NCBI RefSeq assembly: GCF_009829985.1
Contig: NZ_SZZU01000001.1
Span: forward strand, 496,001-560,000
DNA from: Pantoea sp. Aalb
GTDB taxonomy: Bacteria; Pseudomonadota; Gammaproteobacteria; Enterobacterales; Enterobacteriaceae
Direction of reading: 5' to 3'
Length of the DNA stretch: 64,000 nucleotides
Below the pieces are notes generated by a model that made no database searches, was not told where the DNA came from, and worked only from the letters and a program-made list of their open reading frames with translations. Shown in pieces: positions 29,442 to 39,488 of the stretch. Both the position numbers and the translations under genes were made by a program. How positions within the stretch are numbered: the stretch's first letter is position 1; each line of letters starts with the position of its first letter.

Positions 29442-29812
29442 AAAAGAACTCCAACTACAATTGAGAGTAAAATAGTTATGATGAAAACAATTTTAGAAGA
29501 ACGAATTCCTACTTTTAAAGTCTCTGGAATATAACCAAAATCTATCATCATAAAACGGATACCACTTATGCTATGATACAGAAGTATAGTTAAAATAAAC
29601 CAAAGTAATATTTTTAGTGAAATATTTTTCATAATTAATTCTGCTTGTGAAAAACCTTCCGGAGAAGCAAGAGAAATATTCAATAACCAGAAAAAAAATC
29701 CTATAGTAAAAAAGATAATTATACCTGATAAACGGTGAAGAATAGATGATATTGCAGTAATAGGAAATTTAATGGTCGTAAGATCTAAATTAACAGGTCT
29801 TTTTTTTTTCAC
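29435..29812 (-). CDS. sdhC: Succinate dehydrogenase cytochrome b556 subunit
   Basis: SdhC is the large membrane anchor of succinate dehydrogenase; it binds heme b556 and forms part of the ubiquinone site. With the GTG at 29812 as start the product has 125 residues, against 129 in E. coli. It begins [11 protein letters not shown], which aligns with E. coli MIRNVKKQRPVNLDL. GGA lies about 7 bases upstream. An ATG at 29881 would add 23 hydrophobic residues with no counterpart. Three spans are visible, with the conserved SILHRLSG and [18 protein letters not shown] containing the heme His. Ten A residues directly follow the GTG, a place where polymerase slippage could occur. Confidence 0.92.
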   Translation of the reverse strand: MKKKRPVNLDLTTIKFPITAISSILHRLSGIIIFFTIGFFFWLLNISLASPEGFSQAELIMKNISLKILLWFILTILLYHSISGIRFMMIDFGYIPETLKVGIRSSKIVFIITILLSIVVGVLLW

Positions 29813-30493
29813 AATTTTTCCGTTAAGATTTTCTATAATTATAATATATATTATACACATGATATATATTAATCTAATCATAGATTTTAATTCAAACTAT
29901 TTAATTTATTAAGTTCTCATTTTATTTTTATTAGATGTATCATCAATTTTAATTACTTTTATATATTAATATTAAAATATACTTAAAAACATAAACTAAC
30001 TTATAAAGCATGTTAAATTTTCATTATTAATGACTCTATAGTTTTTAGTAAAAATTCACACAAAACAATGATCGTATCCACAATATGATATTTAATTTTT
30101 TAAATAAAGATAAATATTCAATTAATAAATTATTAATTTAATTAAATTAATATTCTATGTATTTGGATTTATTTTAACATTTTTTATTATAAATGACTAA
30201 TTTTTAAAGAAATAGATATTAAGTAATTTCGAAATTTAAAAAGGTTTATTAACAATTTAATAAAAATATTAATAAATAATAACATACAAAATATTGAAAA
30301 TGTATTTCGTTATTATATTAAAATGTGTTAAACATTACATTGTGTTTTTCTTCAATTTTTCTTATTGAAGTCAAACTTCAATTGAAAATGAATAATGCTT
30401 TTAAATTAATTTTAAAAAATTGTGATATTATGTAATATGAAAGATATTATAGTGTCCAACATTTTTCTATTAAAGGTGCTATGGAGACGAAAA
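29813..30493. other. Divergent sdhC-gltA regulatory region
   Basis: The divergent arrangement is the same as in E. coli, where this region holds the promoters of both units and is controlled by ArcA and CRP. Here it contains a perfect inverted repeat at 30364-30382 (ATTGAAG/CTTCAAT, 5-base loop) about 110 bases before gltA. A degenerate CRP-like site TGTGTTAAACATTACA lies at 30324-30339. I cannot place the promoters with confidence. No gene is seen. Confidence 0.5.
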
Positions 30494-31780
30494 ATGGTAA
30501 ATAAAAAAGTGACACTAATTCTACAAAATGATAATTCTATTGAACTTGATATCATGCAAGGTACGATGGGACAAAATGTTATTGATATAAGGACTCTTGG
30601 ATCTCAAGGGTTATTTACTTTTGATCCAGGTTTTACCTCTACTGCATCTTGTGAATCTAAAATAACTTTTATAGATGGACAACAAGGAATTTTATTACAT
30701 CGTGGTTTCCCTATTTCTGAACTAGCCACTAAATCAAATTATCTTGAAGTTTGTTATATTTTATTAAATAATGAAGTTCCTACTCAAGAACAGTACGAAG
30801 ATTTTTGCAATGCTGTTACCCGTCATACTATGATTCATGAACAAATTACTCGTCTTTTTCATGGCTTTCGTCGAGATTCACATCCTATGGCAGTGATGTG
30901 TGGTGTAACTGGAGCATTAGCAGCATTTTATCATGATTCTTTAGATGTAAACATTGAAAGACATCGTGAAATTGCTGCTTTTCGTTTGCTATCAAAAATG
31001 CCAACCATGGCTGCAATGTGCTACAAATACTCGATTGGCCAACCTTTTATATATCCGCAAAATACTCTTTCTTATGCCGGAAATTTTCTACATATGATGT
31101 TTGCTACTCCTTGTGAAGAATATATAATAAATAGTGTCCTAGAGCGAGCCATGGATCGTATTTTGATTTTGCACGCTGATCATGAACAGAATGCATCTAC
31201 ATCTACTGTACGTACTGCAGGATCTTCTGGTGCAAATCCCTTTGCTTGTATTGCAGCTGGTATTGCTTCCCTTTGGGGACCAGCACATGGTGGAGCCAAT
31301 GAAGCTACATTACGTATGTTAGAAGAGATAAGTACAATAGAACATATTCCAGAATTTGTACGACGTGCTAAAGATAAAAATGATTCATTTCGTCTTATGG
31401 GATTTGGTCATAGAATTTATAAAAATTATGATCCACGTGCTACTGTCATGCGTGAAACTTGTCATGAAGTTTTAAATGAATTAGGAATGAAAGATAACTT
31501 ATTAGAAGTGGCAATGGAACTAGAACATATTGCTCTTAATGATGCTTATTTTATCGAACGGAAATTATATCCAAATGTTGATTTTTATTCTGGAATTATT
31601 TTAAAAGCAATGGGTATTCCTTCTTCAATGTTTACAGTGATATTTGCCGTGGCACGTACAGTAGGTTGGATAGCACATTGGAAAGAAATGCACGACGAAG
31701 AAATGAAGATTGCTCGTCCACGTCAACTATATACTGGTTATAATGAACGTAAATTTAAATCAGTATTAAAGAATAATTAA
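30494..31780 (+). CDS. gltA: Citrate synthase, type II
   Basis: Citrate synthase condenses acetyl-CoA and oxaloacetate, the entry step of the TCA cycle. The product has 428 residues, against 427 in E. coli, so it is the hexameric, NADH-sensitive type. [20 protein letters not shown] near residue 38, the catalytic His regions [11 protein letters not shown] near 228 and [10 protein letters not shown] near 302, and [13 protein letters not shown] with Asp near 362 are conserved. I chose the ATG at 30494, because GGAG lies 7 bases upstream and it matches the E. coli start. An earlier ATG at 30437 and the codon at 30422 would add unsupported residues. It is divergent from sdhC. Confidence 0.97.
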   Translation: MVNKKVTLILQNDNSIELDIMQGTMGQNVIDIRTLGSQGLFTFDPGFTSTASCESKITFIDGQQGILLHRGFPISELATKSNYLEVCYILLNNEVPTQEQYEDFCNAVTRHTMIHEQITRLFHGFRRDSHPMAVMCGVTGALAAFYHDSLDVNIERHREIAAFRLLSKMPTMAAMCYKYSIGQPFIYPQNTLSYAGNFLHMMFATPCEEYIINSVLERAMDRILILHADHEQNASTSTVRTAGSSGANPFACIAAGIASLWGPAHGGANEATLRMLEEISTIEHIPEFVRRAKDKNDSFRLMGFGHRIYKNYDPRATVMRETCHEVLNELGMKDNLLEVAMELEHIALNDAYFIERKLYPNVDFYSGIILKAMGIPSSMFTVIFAVARTVGWIAHWKEMHDEEMKIARPRQLYTGYNERKFKSVLKNN

Positions 31781-31797
31781 TCGTATAAATATAAATA

Positions 31798-31836
31798 TTA
31801 AAGAGGTTAAATACCTCTTTAATTATAATTTTTTAT
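31798..31836 (+). terminator. Rho-independent terminator after gltA
   Basis: A 10-bp stem (TTAAAGAGGT/ACCTCTTTAA) with a 5-base loop begins 18 bases after the gltA stop codon. It is followed by TTATAATTTTTTAT, an interrupted U-rich tract. Confidence 0.85.
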
Positions 31837-31930
31837 AATCTTTTTTGATTATTTATTCAGTCTTAATTAATGAAAATATTAGTATATTTAATATTCTTTG
31901 ATCTATTAATCAATGATTTTACTTTTATAA

Positions 31931-32674
31931 TTAAATTGGATTATATATATCAATAAAAGTAATATTCAATTTATAATTTAATGCTAACCATTCACCTAAT
32001 GCCTTAACTCCACCTCGCTCGCTAGCATGATGTCCTATTGCAAAAAAATGTATTTTTAGTTCACGAGCACTATGTATTGTTTGTTCTGAAACTTCTCCAG
32101 TTATAAAAGCATCTACACCAAATAGAGCAGCTTCATCAATAAAGCATTGACCTTTACCAGTTGACCAAGCTATTTTTTTAATGAATTCAGGGGCATTATC
32201 ATTACAATGCAGTGGCGTACGACCTAAATATTTTTCAATTTTTTTAAATAGCGCTCTACCGTTAATTGGAGTTTTAAACTCACCCCAAAGTACTAAAGGT
32301 AATATATTACCTTTTATGTTAATATTTAATATATGTCCTAATTGTACATTATTACCCAAATCAGGATGAGCATCAAGAGGTAAATGCCAACTATAAAGAT
32401 TAATATTATTTTCTAATAAAGAACGTAACCTCTGACGTTTTATACCTTTAATAAAAGGTAATTCATTTTTCCAAAAAAAACCATGATGAACTATTATTGC
32501 ATCTGCTTTAATATTTATAGCTTCATTAATCAATAACTGACATGCAGTAACACCAGTAATAATATTTTTAATTTTATTACGTCCTTCAACTTGCAATCCG
32601 TTAGGTATATAGTCATTAAAATTATTAGTATTTAATTTTTTATTTACTATTTCTTCTAATTCGATATTATTCAT
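31931..32674 (-). CDS. ybgI: NIF3/DUF34-family metal-binding protein YbgI
   Basis: YbgI belongs to the NIF3 (DUF34) family of toroidal hexamers with a dinuclear metal site. Its substrate is not settled; databases often call it GTP cyclohydrolase I type 2 homologue. The product has 247 residues, the same as E. coli. NGLQVEGR near residue 25, the metal-site VHHGFFWK near 62, WHLPLDAHPDLGNN near 95, FITGEVSEQTIHSAREL near 190 and GHHASERGGVKALGEWL near 213 are conserved. It lies 22 bases after phr on the same strand, so the two are probably co-transcribed, as in E. coli. Confidence 0.94.
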   Translation of the reverse strand: MNNIELEEIVNKKLNTNNFNDYIPNGLQVEGRNKIKNIITGVTACQLLINEAINIKADAIIVHHGFFWKNELPFIKGIKRQRLRSLLENNINLYSWHLPLDAHPDLGNNVQLGHILNINIKGNILPLVLWGEFKTPINGRALFKKIEKYLGRTPLHCNDNAPEFIKKIAWSTGKGQCFIDEAALFGVDAFITGEVSEQTIHSARELKIHFFAIGHHASERGGVKALGEWLALNYKLNITFIDIYNPI

Positions 32675-32695
32675 ATAAATATATCTCTATTATTT

Positions 32696-34126
32696 TCAAT
32701 TACCGTTGTTACGTGCTTTTTCAAAATTATTTCGTATATTTTTAAGTATATTTTTGTGTTCTACAATTGGTTTAGGATAATCTATATGCTTGTTATTTTT
32801 TTTTGCCCAAATATGTGGCTCATGAATCGCATTGTTTGGCACATCTTTTAATTCTGGTAGCCATTGTCTAATAAATATTCCTTGTTTATCAAATTTTTTA
32901 CTTTGTACAATAGGACTTAAAATACGAAAATATGGTAAATGACTTGCTCCAGTAGAAGCTATCCACTGCCAACCACCATTATTAGCTGCTAGATTTCCAT
33001 CAATTAATTTCTGCATGAAATAACGTTCACCACATTGCCAATCAATCATTAAATCTTTAACTAAAAAACTAGAAGTAATCATACGTAAACGATTATGCAT
33101 CCAACCTAATTTATTCAATTGACGCATACCAGCATCAACAATTGGATAACCTGTTTTACCTTCTTTCCAAGCGTTAAAGTAAATTAAATTTTTATTCCAA
33201 TGTATTTTACTAGTCCATTTGATAAATGGTTGATGTTTACATAACATCGGAAATGCTACTATTAAATGTCGATAAAATTCACGCCAAATTAATTCATTAA
33301 GCCAAGTAAAACCTATACCTCCATATAAAACGTGTGGGTATTTCTTTAAAAGGGAATACAAACACTGACGTGGTGATAGTACCCCAATCGTCAGGTAGGG
33401 TGATAATCTGCTTGTACCATTTATTATAGGTATATCGCGATTTTTTGAATAATCTTGAACTAATTTTTCAATAAAATTATCTAATTGATTTAAAGCAGCT
33501 TTCTCTCCAGGAGGGAAAAGAGAAAAATCAAAGTGTTCCAATGGGTAATCAAAAGGAGGAATATTTTGATAATGGTTGCTAAATAGAATTTTACAACGTA
33601 CTTGGGGTGCATTAAAACAATCTGGTAACTTATGATGCAAATATTTAATAAATACTTTTCTAAAAGGAGTAAATTTTTTAAACATTTTATTATTTTTAGT
33701 TCGTACGACTCCTGGTGATAATAAACTATTATCAAAACCGTGACAAATAATACCTTTTTCTTTTAATTTTTTTTCTAATTTTTCATCTCGTTTACGTTCG
33801 TTAATTTCATATTGATAGTTATAATAAATATCATTTACTTGATGTATATCACAAAACTTCAATAAATATTTTAATGATGCAGCAAAATCATAAGATTGAT
33901 GATAATGTAAAAAAATACCTAATTTAGTTAATTCCTTTTGTAAACAACATAGATTTTGATAAATAAAAGTTACTTGTTTCGGTGACACATCATGAAAATA
34001 CCATTGACCAGGTGTAGCTATAAACAATGCTATAACTATAGTGCTTTTTTCGTAACATGCCATTGTAAGAGCTGGATTGTCATTAATACGTAAATCATCT
34101 CGTATCCAAACTAAATGAACTTTCAT
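32696..34126 (-). CDS. phr: Deoxyribodipyrimidine photolyase
   Basis: Photolyase repairs cyclobutane pyrimidine dimers using light, with reduced FAD and a methenyltetrahydrofolate antenna. The product has 476 residues, against 472 in E. coli. The antenna domain begins LVWIRDDLRINDNPAL. The FAD domain includes TSRLSPYLTIGVLSPRQC near residue 245, ELIWREFYRHL near 285, DAGMRQLNKLGWMHNRLRM near 338 and NGGWQWIASTGA near 394. GGAG lies 5 bases before the ATG. FolD, which makes the folate antenna precursor, is also in the window. It may matter more if uvrB is impaired. Confidence 0.95.
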   Translation of the reverse strand: MKVHLVWIRDDLRINDNPALTMACYEKSTIVIALFIATPGQWYFHDVSPKQVTFIYQNLCCLQKELTKLGIFLHYHQSYDFAASLKYLLKFCDIHQVNDIYYNYQYEINERKRDEKLEKKLKEKGIICHGFDNSLLSPGVVRTKNNKMFKKFTPFRKVFIKYLHHKLPDCFNAPQVRCKILFSNHYQNIPPFDYPLEHFDFSLFPPGEKAALNQLDNFIEKLVQDYSKNRDIPIINGTSRLSPYLTIGVLSPRQCLYSLLKKYPHVLYGGIGFTWLNELIWREFYRHLIVAFPMLCKHQPFIKWTSKIHWNKNLIYFNAWKEGKTGYPIVDAGMRQLNKLGWMHNRLRMITSSFLVKDLMIDWQCGERYFMQKLIDGNLAANNGGWQWIASTGASHLPYFRILSPIVQSKKFDKQGIFIRQWLPELKDVPNNAIHEPHIWAKKNNKHIDYPKPIVEHKNILKNIRNNFEKARNNGN

Positions 34127-34478
34127 AATACTCCAAGTAGATTATTATATCGTTAATCGTAAGGTTAGTTATTAAATTAAGAATTTAATAACTTTAATAA
34201 AGTTTTGAAAGGTTATAATTAATATATGAAAATCAAATTTTCAAAATTAATTATTAATATATTAATTTTTTGATAATTAAAAATTTTAAAGAATAGTTTT
34301 AAAATAAGAAAATCTTTTTAATAAAATACATTTATTTAAATTTACTTAAAATAAATAACAAAAATAGATTTTTTATAAAATAATTTAATTAGCTTAGGTG
34401 CTAAGTTAAAGATTACTTATATTAATTTAAGTTATTTTGAAATAGCAAAATCATATTTATTATTTAATAAATGACTAG
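34127..34478. other. AT-rich spacer between phr and pgm
   Basis: No gene is seen. A small hairpin at 34393-34405 (CTTAG/CTAAG) lies just beyond pgm on the minus strand, without a clear U-tract. Confidence 0.5.
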
Positions 34479-36131
34479 TCAAATATTATGAAAGATATCA
34501 CTGATAATTTCTATTGCTTCTTTTTCAATACGTTGTCGATGTTCTTTACCAAGAAAACTTTCAAAATACATTTTATAGACGTCTTCTGTACCTGAAAGAC
34601 GTGCAGCAAACCAACCATTTTCTGTTATCAATTTTAGACCACCAATAGGAGCACCATTACCAGGAGCTGTTGTTAAATAAGCAGTAATTGGATCTCCAGC
34701 TAATTTACAAACATTGAGCTTGGTAAATGATAATTTAGAAAGTGCATATTTCTGTGCTGAATTTACTGGCTTATGTAACCGATTATAACTAGAAGAACCA
34801 AAACGTTGAACTAATTCATTGTAGTGTTGCTGTGGATTCTTACTGGTAACTGCAGTAATTTCTACAGCTAATAAACATAAAATAATACCATCTTTATCAG
34901 TTGACCAAGCACTGCCATCAAAACGTAAAAAAGATGCACCTGCACTTTCTTCTCCACCAAATCCACAACTACCATTAAACAAGCCATCAACAAACCATTT
35001 AAAACCTACTGGTACTTCTAATAATTTACGACCAAGATCGTTAACTACACGGTCAATAATACCGCTAGATACTAAAGTTTTACCAACAGCGACATCTTTA
35101 TTCCAATGTGGACGATGTTGAAAAAGATAATTAATTGCTACAGCTAGATAATGATTTGGATTCATTAAGCCATCTGGTGTTATAATACCATGACGATCAG
35201 AATCAGGATCATTACTAAAAGCTAAGTCAAATGTATTGCATAAGGCTACTAAACCAGCCATTGCAAATTCAGAAGAGCAATCCATGCGCACGATTCCATC
35301 TTTATCTAAGTGCATAAAACGAAATGTTTGATCAATAGTATCATTCACAATAGTGATATTAAGCTTATAATACTCAGCAATACGCTGCCAGTAGGCTATA
35401 GCAGATCCTCCAAGAGGATCGATACCAATTTTTAAACCAGCTTTTTGGATAATAGAAAAATCTATTACTTCTGCTAATCCTTCTACGTATGGCTGTATAA
35501 AATCTTTTTTAAAAATATAACTACTTGTTAATGCTTGATCTATAGGAATACGTTTCACTTCTTTTAAATTATTTTTAATCAATTGATTAGCACGTTTCTC
35601 TACTATTTCTGTTATTTTTATATCAGCAGGACCACCATTAGGTAGATTATATTTAATTCCTCCATACTCAGGTGGATTGTGAGAAGGTGTAATTATGATA
35701 CCATCAGCTTGTATACTATTATTCTTATTATGTTCAAGAATAGCATTAGAAATAGCTGGGACTGGTGTATAACCATTATCTTTTTGAATAATAATATTAA
35801 TATTGTTAGCTACGAGTACTTCTATTACTGATAACATTGCAGGTTCAGAAAGTGCATGAGTATCTTTACCAATGTAACATGGACCATTAATGCCATTTTT
35901 TTTTCGTTCTTCTACTAGTGCTTGAGCAATGGCAAGTATATGTGTTTCATTAAAAGTATTTTTTTTAGAAGTTCCACGGTGACCAGAGGTGCCAAATTTA
36001 ATTGCATGTTCTAAATTTAAAATGTCAGGTGTAAAAAGATAGTATTGTGAAATTAATTGTGCAACGTTAATTAAATCGTTCTGTTGGGCTAGCTGACCAG
36101 CACGTGGATGATTAGTTATTAAAATTTTCAT
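34479..36131 (-). CDS. pgm: Phosphoglucomutase (alpha-D-glucose)
   Basis: Pgm interconverts glucose 1-phosphate and glucose 6-phosphate, feeding UDP-glucose and glycogen synthesis or glycolysis. The product has 550 residues, against 546 in E. coli. [17 protein letters not shown] near residue 10, KFGTSGHRG near 45, the phosphoserine loop ITPSHNPPE with Ser150, the metal-binding [10 protein letters not shown] near 310, [15 protein letters not shown] near 403 and the phosphate-binding [13 protein letters not shown] near 518 are conserved. The ARLSGTED differs from the E. coli ARPSGTED by one residue. seqA, which precedes pgm in E. coli, is missing. Confidence 0.96.
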   Translation of the reverse strand: MKILITNHPRAGQLAQQNDLINVAQLISQYYLFTPDILNLEHAIKFGTSGHRGTSKKNTFNETHILAIAQALVEERKKNGINGPCYIGKDTHALSEPAMLSVIEVLVANNINIIIQKDNGYTPVPAISNAILEHNKNNSIQADGIIITPSHNPPEYGGIKYNLPNGGPADIKITEIVEKRANQLIKNNLKEVKRIPIDQALTSSYIFKKDFIQPYVEGLAEVIDFSIIQKAGLKIGIDPLGGSAIAYWQRIAEYYKLNITIVNDTIDQTFRFMHLDKDGIVRMDCSSEFAMAGLVALCNTFDLAFSNDPDSDRHGIITPDGLMNPNHYLAVAINYLFQHRPHWNKDVAVGKTLVSSGIIDRVVNDLGRKLLEVPVGFKWFVDGLFNGSCGFGGEESAGASFLRFDGSAWSTDKDGIILCLLAVEITAVTSKNPQQHYNELVQRFGSSSYNRLHKPVNSAQKYALSKLSFTKLNVCKLAGDPITAYLTTAPGNGAPIGGLKLITENGWFAARLSGTEDVYKMYFESFLGKEHRQRIEKEAIEIISDIFHNI

Positions 36132-36766
36132 TAGAATCTAAATATGATAACTGGAAGTTTTATTACTATAACTATAAGATATAGCATAACATATTCTAAG
36201 TATGTTGTATTATTTAACTATGTTGTATTATTTAATTTTAATTATTTTTATATAACAAGTCATTATAAAAATAATGTTTTTATTAAAAAAACTGTGAGAG
36301 AAAAATTTATTAATTTATAATTAACTAATTAATAAATATTCAATATTATTGAATCAGTAATTTTAAATTTTAAAATAAGTCTATTTAATAACAATTAAAT
36401 AACTGTTAATGTTATTGATTAGTTAATGTAAAGAATATAAAAAAAGAATATAAGATCTTTATTTCTTAGAATATAATTTCTATTACTGATATTATCTTTA
36501 ATATAGAGTTTTAATCTAAAATATAGAGTAAAATATATGTAGAATATATTAATATATTATCTTAGTTTTACATTGAATATGATAAAAACTAAAGATTTTT
36601 AGACTATCTTTTAGAAAGATATAAATGTCTTAAAATAAAAAAAATAACGTATTGATATAAAATTCTATAAATTTTATTATAGTATAACTTGATATCATTA
36701 TTTTAATATCTATGATGTATTAATTTAAATAAATTTTAAAAAATAACATAAGAGATTATATTATAC
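36132..36766. other. Divergent spacer between pgm and fldA, site of lost seqA and fur
   Basis: E. coli has seqA, ybfF, ybfE and fur around this interval. No trace is readable. It contains the 18-bp tandem duplication at 36201-36236 and otherwise only A/T-rich sequence. Confidence 0.55.
36201..36236. repeat. 18-bp tandem duplication
   Basis: TATGTTGTATTATTTAAC occurs at 36201-36218 and recurs at 36219-36236 with only the last base changed. It lies 70 bases upstream of pgm. Confidence 0.88.
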
Positions 36767-37297
36767 ATGAATAAAAACATAGGAATTTTTTTCGGTAGTG
36801 ATACAGGAAATACTGAAAAAATTGCAATAATGCTTCAAAAGCAATTATTATCGTATTTAAATAACAAAAACACAGTGGAATTATATGATATTTCTAAAAG
36901 TATTAAAGAAGATTTAGAAAAATTTAATGTTCTTTTATTAGGTATTCCAACATGGTATTATGGTGAAGTACAATGTGATTGGGATGATTTTTTACCAATT
37001 TTAAAGGAAATAAATTTTTATGGAAAATTCATAGCTATTTTTGGTTGTGGTGATCAGGAAGATTATACAGAATATTTTTGTGATGCAATGAAGCCGATTA
37101 AAGATATTGTTGAAACAAATGGTGCAGTAATTATAGGTAAATGGCCTATTGAAAACTATTATTTTGAGTCATCTAAAAGCTTACTAGATGATAAAAATTT
37201 TATAGGTTTAGCTCTTGATGAAGATCGCCAGCCAGAACTTACTTCTCAACGATTAGAAAAATGGGTAAAACAAATTTTACATGAATTACAACTTTAA
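36767..37297 (+). CDS. fldA: Flavodoxin 1
   Basis: Flavodoxin is an FMN-binding electron carrier that reduces radical-SAM and other enzymes, including the IspG/IspH steps of isoprenoid synthesis, biotin synthase, and LipA and MiaB, which are encoded in this window. The product has 176 residues, the same as E. coli. The FMN phosphate loop GSDTGNTE is at 10-17. [11 protein letters not shown] near residue 53 and [17 protein letters not shown] near 95 are the isoalloxazine-binding loops, and [21 protein letters not shown] is at the C-terminus. fur, its upstream neighbour in E. coli, is missing. Confidence 0.96.
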   Translation: MNKNIGIFFGSDTGNTEKIAIMLQKQLLSYLNNKNTVELYDISKSIKEDLEKFNVLLLGIPTWYYGEVQCDWDDFLPILKEINFYGKFIAIFGCGDQEDYTEYFCDAMKPIKDIVETNGAVIIGKWPIENYYFESSKSLLDDKNFIGLALDEDRQPELTSQRLEKWVKQILHELQL

Positions 37298-37617
37298 AAT
37301 ATAATTAAAAGGTAATTTTTTATCTTTTCAAATTAAATACTTTAATAAGAAATATATACAAATAATCTCATTATAAACAATGACTAAATAAACAATGACT
37401 AAGTATTATAAAATATATGTAATAAAATTATATTTTTTATGTATAATTTCTTAAAAGTGTAAAAAATAGTTTTAAAATAATATTATTCTTTTAAAGAAAA
37501 ATAAGAAAATAAAGAGAGATATTAATATCTATATATCATATCTCAAAATTAATTTGAATCTAAGAGAAATTCACATCCATATTAAAAATTAATAATATAT
37601 ATGTTAAATAATGAAAA
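37298..37617. other. Spacer between convergent fldA and glnS
   Basis: No gene is seen. It contains the 15-bp tandem duplication at 37375-37404. No intrinsic terminator is convincing. Confidence 0.5.
37375..37404. repeat. 15-bp tandem duplication
   Basis: AAACAATGACTAAAT occurs at 37375-37389 and AAACAATGACTAAGT at 37390-37404, with one mismatch near the end. Confidence 0.85.
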
Positions 37618-39285
37618 TTAATTAAATATATTTTTCCAAATATCACGTAAATTTACGATACGATTAAAGACTAATTGTGATGGTTGTGAGTATACGCTAT
37701 CTACACAGAAATAACCTTCTCTTTCAAATTGATATGGCGACATTGCTATAGCGTTAAGTAAAGATGGTTCAACAAATCCTTTTTTTATTATCAATGAATT
37801 AGGATTAACAGCTTTAAGCAAATTATCAATAGAAGATAGATTACGGATATTAAATAAACGATCATATAAGTGAAATTGAGCTGGTAAACCATGATGTACA
37901 GATACCCAGTGAATTACACCTTTAATTGTATGATTATCAATGAGATCTTGATATAAATTATTTATATCGCAAGTACAATAAATACATGTAATATTACCTT
38001 CTATGTCTTTCACTACTCTTTCAGCACGAATTACATAAGCGTTACGGAGACGTACTTTTTTACCTAAAATTAGACGTTTATACTGTTTATGGTCTTTTTC
38101 ACGAAAATCTGCACGATTTATCCAAACTTCACGACTAAAAGGAACTTCTCGTCTACCCATGGCTTCTTTTTGGGGATGATTTGCCATACTAATGATTTTT
38201 TCATATCCTATTGGTAAATTTTCAATTATCAATTTTAAAGGATCTAATACAGCCATAGCTCGAGGAGCATGTTCATTAAGTTCATTGCGAATACAAGATT
38301 CTAGTGATGCCATTTCAACTAAATTATCCTGTTTAGTTACACCTATACATAGACAAAATTTACGAATAGATGCTGCACTATATCCACGTCTTCGCAACCC
38401 AGAAATAGTGAACATGCGTGGATCATTCCATCCTGTAACAATTTGATCAGTTACTAACATATTCAGTTTACGTTTAGACATCACAAAATATTCTAAATTT
38501 AAACGAGAAAATTCATATTGGCGAGGATGACTTGAAATAGTTATATTTTCTAGTATCCAATCATACAAACGACGATTATCTTGAAATTCTAAAGTACAAA
38601 GAGAATGTGTAATTCCTTCTATTGCATCAGAAATGCAATGACTAAAGTCATACATAGGATAAATACACCATTTATTGCCAGTTCTATAATGTTTTGAAAA
38701 TTTAATACGATATAAAACTGGATCTCGTAAAACCATGAAATTTGAACTCATATTAATTTTAGCACGTAGGCAAGCTTTTCCTTCTAAAATTCTACCTTCG
38801 CGCATTTTTTGAAAAAGCACCAAGTTTTCATTGATACTACGATCTCTGTATGGACTGTTTCTACCTGGTTGAGTAAGAGTTCCTCGGTAATTACGGATAT
38901 CTTCAATTGATAGCTCATCTACATATGCTAATCCTTTGTTTATTAGCTCAATTGCATAGTTAAAAAATTGATCAAAATAGTCTGAAGAATAATGAATATT
39001 ACCGCTCCATTTGAAACCTAACCATTTTACATCATATTTAATTGAGTCAACAAATTCTATATTTTCTTTTATTGGATTAGTATCGTCAAAGCGCATATTA
39101 CACTCACCTTGATAAGCTTGTGCAATACCAAAATTTAAGCAAATTGATTTTGCATGTCCAATATGAAGATAACCATTAGGTTCTGGTGGAAATCGAGTAT
39201 GTATACTTTTATATTTACCACTCGCTAAATCAGCATCAATAATTTTACTAATAAAATTTATTGGATAACTTTCATCTCCAATCAT
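37618..39285 (-). CDS. glnS: Glutaminyl-tRNA synthetase
   Basis: GlnS charges tRNA-Gln with glutamine. The product has 555 residues, against 554 in E. coli. The class I signature HIGH is in [16 protein letters not shown] near residue 40, and the KMSKS-type loop is VMSKRKLN near 268. The catalytic-core segment [24 protein letters not shown] spans about 210-235 (in two conserved blocks), and the beta-barrel anticodon-binding domain follows from about 340. Its substrate, tRNA-Gln(UUG), is encoded at 41557-41628. It is convergent with fldA and divergent from asnB. Confidence 0.97.
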   Translation of the reverse strand: MIGDESYPINFISKIIDADLASGKYKSIHTRFPPEPNGYLHIGHAKSICLNFGIAQAYQGECNMRFDDTNPIKENIEFVDSIKYDVKWLGFKWSGNIHYSSDYFDQFFNYAIELINKGLAYVDELSIEDIRNYRGTLTQPGRNSPYRDRSINENLVLFQKMREGRILEGKACLRAKINMSSNFMVLRDPVLYRIKFSKHYRTGNKWCIYPMYDFSHCISDAIEGITHSLCTLEFQDNRRLYDWILENITISSHPRQYEFSRLNLEYFVMSKRKLNMLVTDQIVTGWNDPRMFTISGLRRRGYSAASIRKFCLCIGVTKQDNLVEMASLESCIRNELNEHAPRAMAVLDPLKLIIENLPIGYEKIISMANHPQKEAMGRREVPFSREVWINRADFREKDHKQYKRLILGKKVRLRNAYVIRAERVVKDIEGNITCIYCTCDINNLYQDLIDNHTIKGVIHWVSVHHGLPAQFHLYDRLFNIRNLSSIDNLLKAVNPNSLIIKKGFVEPSLLNAIAMSPYQFEREGYFCVDSVYSQPSQLVFNRIVNLRDIWKNIFN

Positions 39286-39488
39286 ACTAAAATCCTTAGA
39301 AATATTAATTTCACTATAACTAGAATAATAATTCTAAGTCAAGACTAAAAAATAAAATTTAATTTTAAAGTTCAAACAACTATTTTCTATTATTTAATGA
39401 AGATATTTAATATTATTAATTAACACAAAATATTTAATTTATATAAATTAACATTATTTTACTGAAAAATATACTTGAGGATTTAGTT

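Noticed and set aside
30324..30339. CRP site upstream of gltA as a firm feature
   Set aside because: The match to the consensus is partial and the background is A/T rich, so I mention it only as a weak observation.
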